This document shows positions 62,101 through 64,000 of a stretch of DNA of 64,000 nucleotides, piece by piece (the stretch's first letter is position 1; the number at the start of each line of letters is the position of its first letter). Source of the DNA: Anaerofilum hominis (lineage in GTDB: Bacteria > Bacillota > Clostridia > Oscillospirales > Ruminococcaceae); the NCBI RefSeq assembly GCF_014287275.1, contig NZ_JACONZ010000001.1:868001-932000 (forward strand), given 5' to 3'. The position numbers and the translations under genes are program-made. The notes under the pieces are model-generated. The model was not told the DNA's origin and searched no databases. It saw only the letters and a list, made by a program, of their open reading frames with translations.

Positions 62101-62233
62101 CGCCCGCGGGCGGCAGAGAGAGCTGTTCCGCCAGCGCCGGGTCTACAAAGCGCAGCCGGGACTCTGCGCCCAGATCCACACAGATCAGGCCGCAGATCAG
62201 CCCCCGGCCCGGGTCCATCTTCACCGCGCTCAT
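59135..62233 (-). CDS. PAS-GGDEF-GAF-GGDEF-EAL protein with degenerate active sites
   Basis: 1032 residues, soluble. Approximate order: N-terminal PAS-like (1-110), PAS (120-245), GGDEF-like (255-415), GAF (440-605), GGDEF (610-770) and EAL-like (785-1030). The first GGDEF site reads RIGATTLAV (331-339). The second reads RVRRDEFALL (688-697), keeping DEF but not the GG. In the EAL domain the E-A-L motif is RVL (GARVLTRW), the VNLS-type segment is VTVPFS, the paired aspartates are GD (VAVGDFA), and AEGVE is ARGVE. Catalysis of c-di-GMP synthesis or hydrolysis is therefore doubtful; a c-di-GMP-, GTP- or ligand-responsive scaffold is more likely. The start has AAGGGGG upstream. Confidence 0.85.
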   Translation of the reverse strand: MSAVKMDPGRGLICGLICVDLGAESRLRFVDPALAEQLSLPPAGAPVQELVLPEDWAAVETALRAQLAAGDEVRLSFRLTQPADAAPAAVSCSGRREGGVLWAALALAPRDFYQSYEQLTQWYDGFRALLENSGQQAYEWDLRARTLSEAGFQSLLWRELMGAEPLLAVDEDGIPSSENVYLADVPAFRRLHRSVLAGGAGGSVELRMRTSYGTYRWCRLTLATLYDLEGKPRRAVGLLADIDEEKREALALAQRTERDQLTGLFNGGTLRAKMLTALEKLESGYIALYVVDIDHYQEVTDRLGILFGEAVLIGAADKLSAAAGEGAVCGRIGATTLAVYRRAASRREAAALGRGFCEKMRQSLADGKQELCITASVGLVLIPPGERDFSLLLRQADLALAAAKRAGGGRLVAYRRGIRDDGADAGAYFGEAPAAAGSAKSFNENMFYLFFNMLYEGEDPDRAVDLVLRTAGQHFHVSRAYIYEAEPEDRQILRLTHEWCSDETESLSGRLETFSIAGESAAVREARAGLYQCDDTGAPGALPRDILPRVQERGIRAFLQYGIQDHGLYRGCIGFDDCVAPRIWTDEEGETLGRIANIVGGYLLRIRAQERRARQDPRTGLPSFPRFRRQAARTLADRSEEGWAMMSIDIVRFGDIGDTFGAETSERLLARLGAQLRGQLSGGELACRVRRDEFALLVRQREGETLLERARRFERDFAPAARALLGSYDLRFRCGFSPVARGGAAFSALYDCAALARRRARRGGRGGCVYYSAELGAEEQRRRAIERQAGKALADRQFQLALAPVVSLESGRPAGARVLTRWSSPALGELRQEEFLPQFEENGFVLALDYYLIDETCALLRRWQRAGLTLPVTVPFSRLHLAQCDFVARVTASADKAGVPRRLLRLELSDSTGLRDNAGALDTLRALREAGFAVAVGDFALNDSVIDLRGKTPCDQVVLPRQLFASAQEEPLLEGLMQVVEALGLSALARGVETEAEAERLRRAGCLLAEGGAFSVPLSPAEAEELFRQERE

Positions 62234-62247
62234 CGCCGCGCCCCCTT

Positions 62248-62291
62248 AAAAAAGCAATAGCTTTGACCGGCAAAGCCGATCAAAGCTATTG
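62248..62291 (-). terminator. Terminator hairpin abutting the ribosome binding site of the GGDEF-EAL gene
   Basis: On the minus strand, CAATAGCTTTGA, a 13-base loop and TCAAAGCTATTG, then a T run that directly precedes AAGGGGG and the ATG at 62233. It may end the upstream lipoprotein transcript, attenuate this gene, or act as an operator. Confidence 0.65.
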
Positions 62292-62448
62292 TACCACAAA
62301 CTGCGCCGCGGCAGGGAAGAAAAAAATCTGCAAAGCGTGAAAAATGAAAAGGGCCCGCTCCCCCGCGGCATGCACGGGCGGCGGCGCGGCGCGCCCATCT
62401 GCGGCGCCGGACAGCGGGCAAAAGCCGCAGCCGCGCGGCGGCCGGCGC

Positions 62449-62883
62449 TCACCGGGGCGGAAGATCGCCGCCGCTTTGCGCGCCGTCCCCGCGCAGCACC
62501 GTCACCGCAGTGGCGGTGGCCGCCCCGCTCTCGTCGGTGAGCAGCTCCATATAGACATAGGCGCCCACCTGCAGCAGCGTCAGCCCGGTGCGGCTGCCGG
62601 AGTCGTCCGCCTCGGTGATCAAGTCCAGGTTCTGCACCGTCACGGTGCAGTCTTCCCCCGTGTATTCCAGCGCTTGGCCCTCCTGTAAGTCTTTTTCCAC
62701 AGCGGCTTTATCGGCGTCCTGCGGCAGGCTGGCCACCGCCACGGTCACCACGTTGGCGTCTACGGCGGTGACGCGGCCGTAAAAGCTGCTGGCAGTGACA
62801 ACCTCGGCGCGCTCTGCGCCGCAGGCCGCAAGCAGCAGGCCGAGCGCGGCCAGCACCGCAGCCATCTTCCAAAAACCTCTCAT
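62449..62883 (-). CDS. Small lipoprotein of unknown function
   Basis: 144 residues from the ATG at 62883. Signal peptide with lipobox LLAACG (Cys21), then a beta-rich domain: SSFYGRVTAVDANVVTVAV and EGQALEYTGEDCTVTVQNLDLIT, with TLLQVGAYVYMELL near the end. The pattern resembles small OB-like or DUF5666-type domains, but I do not identify a family. It would be tethered outside the membrane. Same strand as the following GGDEF-EAL gene. Confidence 0.75.
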   Translation of the reverse strand: MRGFWKMAAVLAALGLLLAACGAERAEVVTASSFYGRVTAVDANVVTVAVASLPQDADKAAVEKDLQEGQALEYTGEDCTVTVQNLDLITEADDSGSRTGLTLLQVGAYVYMELLTDESGAATATAVTVLRGDGAQSGGDLPPR

Positions 62884-63077
62884 CTTCCGCCCGGCCTCCT
62901 CTCCGCCGCCCTCAGCTGTGTCCGGGCGGGCTCTCAAACGGGGCAAAACTCCGCTTTCGCCCTCTGTTTTTCTCTTTTTCGAGGATACCGCAAAACTGTG
63001 AAAAGGGGGTGACGGAGTTTGGTCAGGAGGATGAAAAAACGGCGGGGAGGCGCCGGCGCACCTCCCCGTCTTCCCGG

Positions 63078-63653
63078 TCAGCTGTTTTGCTGCCGCCAGC
63101 GCCGGGCCCGGCGGATGATTTTTTCATAGACCGGCACCATCTCCGGCTCCTCGCAGATGCGCGAGAGCTCCCCCGTATCAAACCAGCGCACCCCGCTGTT
63201 TTCATCCGGCTTTTCCCGCACCGCCTGCCCCTCGGGTGCGACAAGCACAAAAGCCGCAGACAGGTGCATGTGGGCGGGCACATAGCGGCCCCGCTTCACA
63301 TGCCCGGGCACCGGCAGGATGTCCAGCCCCATCAGCTCGCCCGCAAGCGGCTGTACCCGGGCCAGGCCGGTCTCCTCCTGCGCCTCGCGCAGGGCCACGG
63401 CCAGAAAATCCGGGTCGCCGTCGCAGTGGCCGCCAGTCCAGCTCCAGCTGTGATAGATGTTGTGATAGACCATCAGCACCCGCGTCAGAGAGGGGTTCAG
63501 CACCAGCCCGCTGGAGGTGAGATGGGCAAACTCGTTCTCGCGGGTGAGGATGTTCTGCGGAAAGGTGCGGCAGTAGTCCAGAATGACCCGCTTGTCCCCC
63601 TCTTCCTGCTCGCAGCAGGGCTGGAACTGTTCCAAAAGCGCAAGGTATCCCAT
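63078..63653 (-). CDS. Nudix hydrolase family protein
   Basis: 191 residues. The Nudix region is GGHCDGDPDFLAVALREAQEETGL-like (positions about 74-97): the REAQEETG core is intact, but the first conserved glutamate position is proline. The C-terminus (YEKIIRRARRW) is basic. Members hydrolyse nucleoside diphosphate derivatives. It begins three bases after the HAD phosphatase stop codon, so the two are one transcription unit. Confidence 0.85.
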   Translation of the reverse strand: MGYLALLEQFQPCCEQEEGDKRVILDYCRTFPQNILTRENEFAHLTSSGLVLNPSLTRVLMVYHNIYHSWSWTGGHCDGDPDFLAVALREAQEETGLARVQPLAGELMGLDILPVPGHVKRGRYVPAHMHLSAAFVLVAPEGQAVREKPDENSGVRWFDTGELSRICEEPEMVPVYEKIIRRARRWRQQNS

Positions 63654-63656
63654 TGT

Positions 63657-64000
63657 TTAAAGTTCCCCTTTCAGTGCGGCGCGGATCGCCATGGCGACCC
63701 CGCCCTCCTCGTTGGTGCCTGTGACCCGCCGGGCCAGCGCCCGCAGCTGCGGCGGCGCGTTGCCCATGGCCACCGGGTACCCGACCGCCGCCAGCAGCTC
63801 GCGGTCGTTGTCGCCGTCGCCGATGGCCATCACCTCTTCCGGCGCCGCCCCCAGCGCGCGGCAGAGCGCCCGCACGGCGGCCCCTTTTGACGCACCCTTG
63901 GCATTCAGCTCCAGATTTTTATCCATCGAGGTGGCGGCCTCCACCTCCTCGGCGGCTTCCAGCTCCGCTCTCAGGCGGCCGCGCAGGTCCTCGTCGAGAA
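63657..64000 (-). CDS. HAD family (Cof-type) phosphatase, 5' part outside window
   Basis: The C-terminal 113 residues or so of a Cof-like HAD hydrolase. It shows ELNAKGASKGAAVRAL and motif IV GDGDNDRELLAAVG with the two acidic metal ligands, then VAMGNAPPQLRALA and TGTNEEGGVAMAI, all typical. The N-terminal motifs I-III are off the right edge. It dephosphorylates small sugar or nucleotide phosphates. Coupled to the Nudix gene. Confidence 0.92.
   Translation of the reverse strand, partial: LDEDLRGRLRAELEAAEEVEAATSMDKNLELNAKGASKGAAVRALCRALGAAPEEVMAIGDGDNDRELLAAVGYPVAMGNAPPQLRALARRVTGTNEEGGVAMAIRAALKGEL

Noticed and set aside
59594-62260. An 888-codon plus-strand open frame
   Set aside because: Antisense to the PAS-GGDEF-GAF-GGDEF-EAL gene, whose motifs are recognisable on the minus strand.

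Overview
The window looks like chromosome from a high-GC, anaerobic, spore-forming Clostridia lineage, most likely an Oscillospiraceae-type gut butyrate producer. The support is the thiolase-crotonase-hydroxybutyryl-CoA dehydrogenase operon, a methionine T-box leader, DegV and DUF1836 proteins, a SpoIIQ-like M23 protein, strong AGGAGG-type ribosome binding sites, TTG/GTG starts and sigma-A type promoters. No tRNA, rRNA, CRISPR array, prophage or insertion sequence was recognised. GC-rich composition produces many long antisense open frames, which were discarded. Gene calls are by eye from sequence motifs; no database search was possible.

Layout. 1-2.9 kb: butyrate-pathway operon (minus; hbd is cut by the window edge). 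3-5 kb: an A+T-richer GT-C-type membrane protein and a relic of a small multidrug-resistance type transporter. 5-16 kb: single housekeeping genes: ABC-F ATPase, SpoIIQ-like M23 protein, a PsuG-like protein lacking catalytic residues, lipid kinase, gap, a histidine-kinase-like protein without its phosphoacceptor histidine, DegV and DUF1836. 16-21 kb: four SGNH hydrolases, three of them paralogous and membrane-anchored, with a three-copy 92-bp tandem repeat between two of them. 21.3-34.3 kb: an 11-gene minus-strand operon for a CMP-nonulosonic acid (legionaminic type), including legB, a legC-type aminotransferase, a PtmE-like nucleotidyltransferase, neuB, neuC, neuA, two Gfo/Idh oxidoreductases, two large GT-C/DUF2142-type membrane proteins and an unknown membrane protein. 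Divergent to it, 34.6-38.4 kb: an MBOAT acyltransferase, a DltD-like SGNH protein and a GT-B-like surface carbohydrate protein.

38.6-42.3 kb: a sugar or polyol module (FGGY kinase and SDR dehydrogenase, with a divergent ROK repressor and a perfect 25-bp operator-like palindrome). 42.5-44.5 kb: a small unknown protein divergent from an HTH regulator, then a PseA/WbpG-like N-acetyl sugar amidotransferase that may act on the nonulosonate. 44.5-47.3 kb: flavin/PNPOx-like protein, SppA and an RDD protein. 47.4-50.8 kb: Met T-box leader and metN-metI-metQ. 51-58.4 kb: PAP2, a HAAS-like membrane protein, a TIM-barrel isomerase with an MFS transporter behind a leader terminator, a cytidylate-kinase-like protein and DedA. 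58.4-62.3 kb: a 16-bp tandem repeat array and a 1032-residue PAS-GGDEF-GAF-GGDEF-EAL protein whose active sites all look degenerate. 62.4-64 kb: lipoprotein, Nudix hydrolase and a HAD phosphatase cut by the window end.

The most coherent system is the 21-38 kb locus, probably with the amidotransferase at 43.3 kb. It should make and activate a legionaminic-type sugar, move glycan parts across or at the membrane through GT-C proteins, and O-acylate the product (MBOAT plus DltD-like). The four nearby SGNH hydrolases could edit acyl groups on the same envelope glycan. That last link is inference from proximity.
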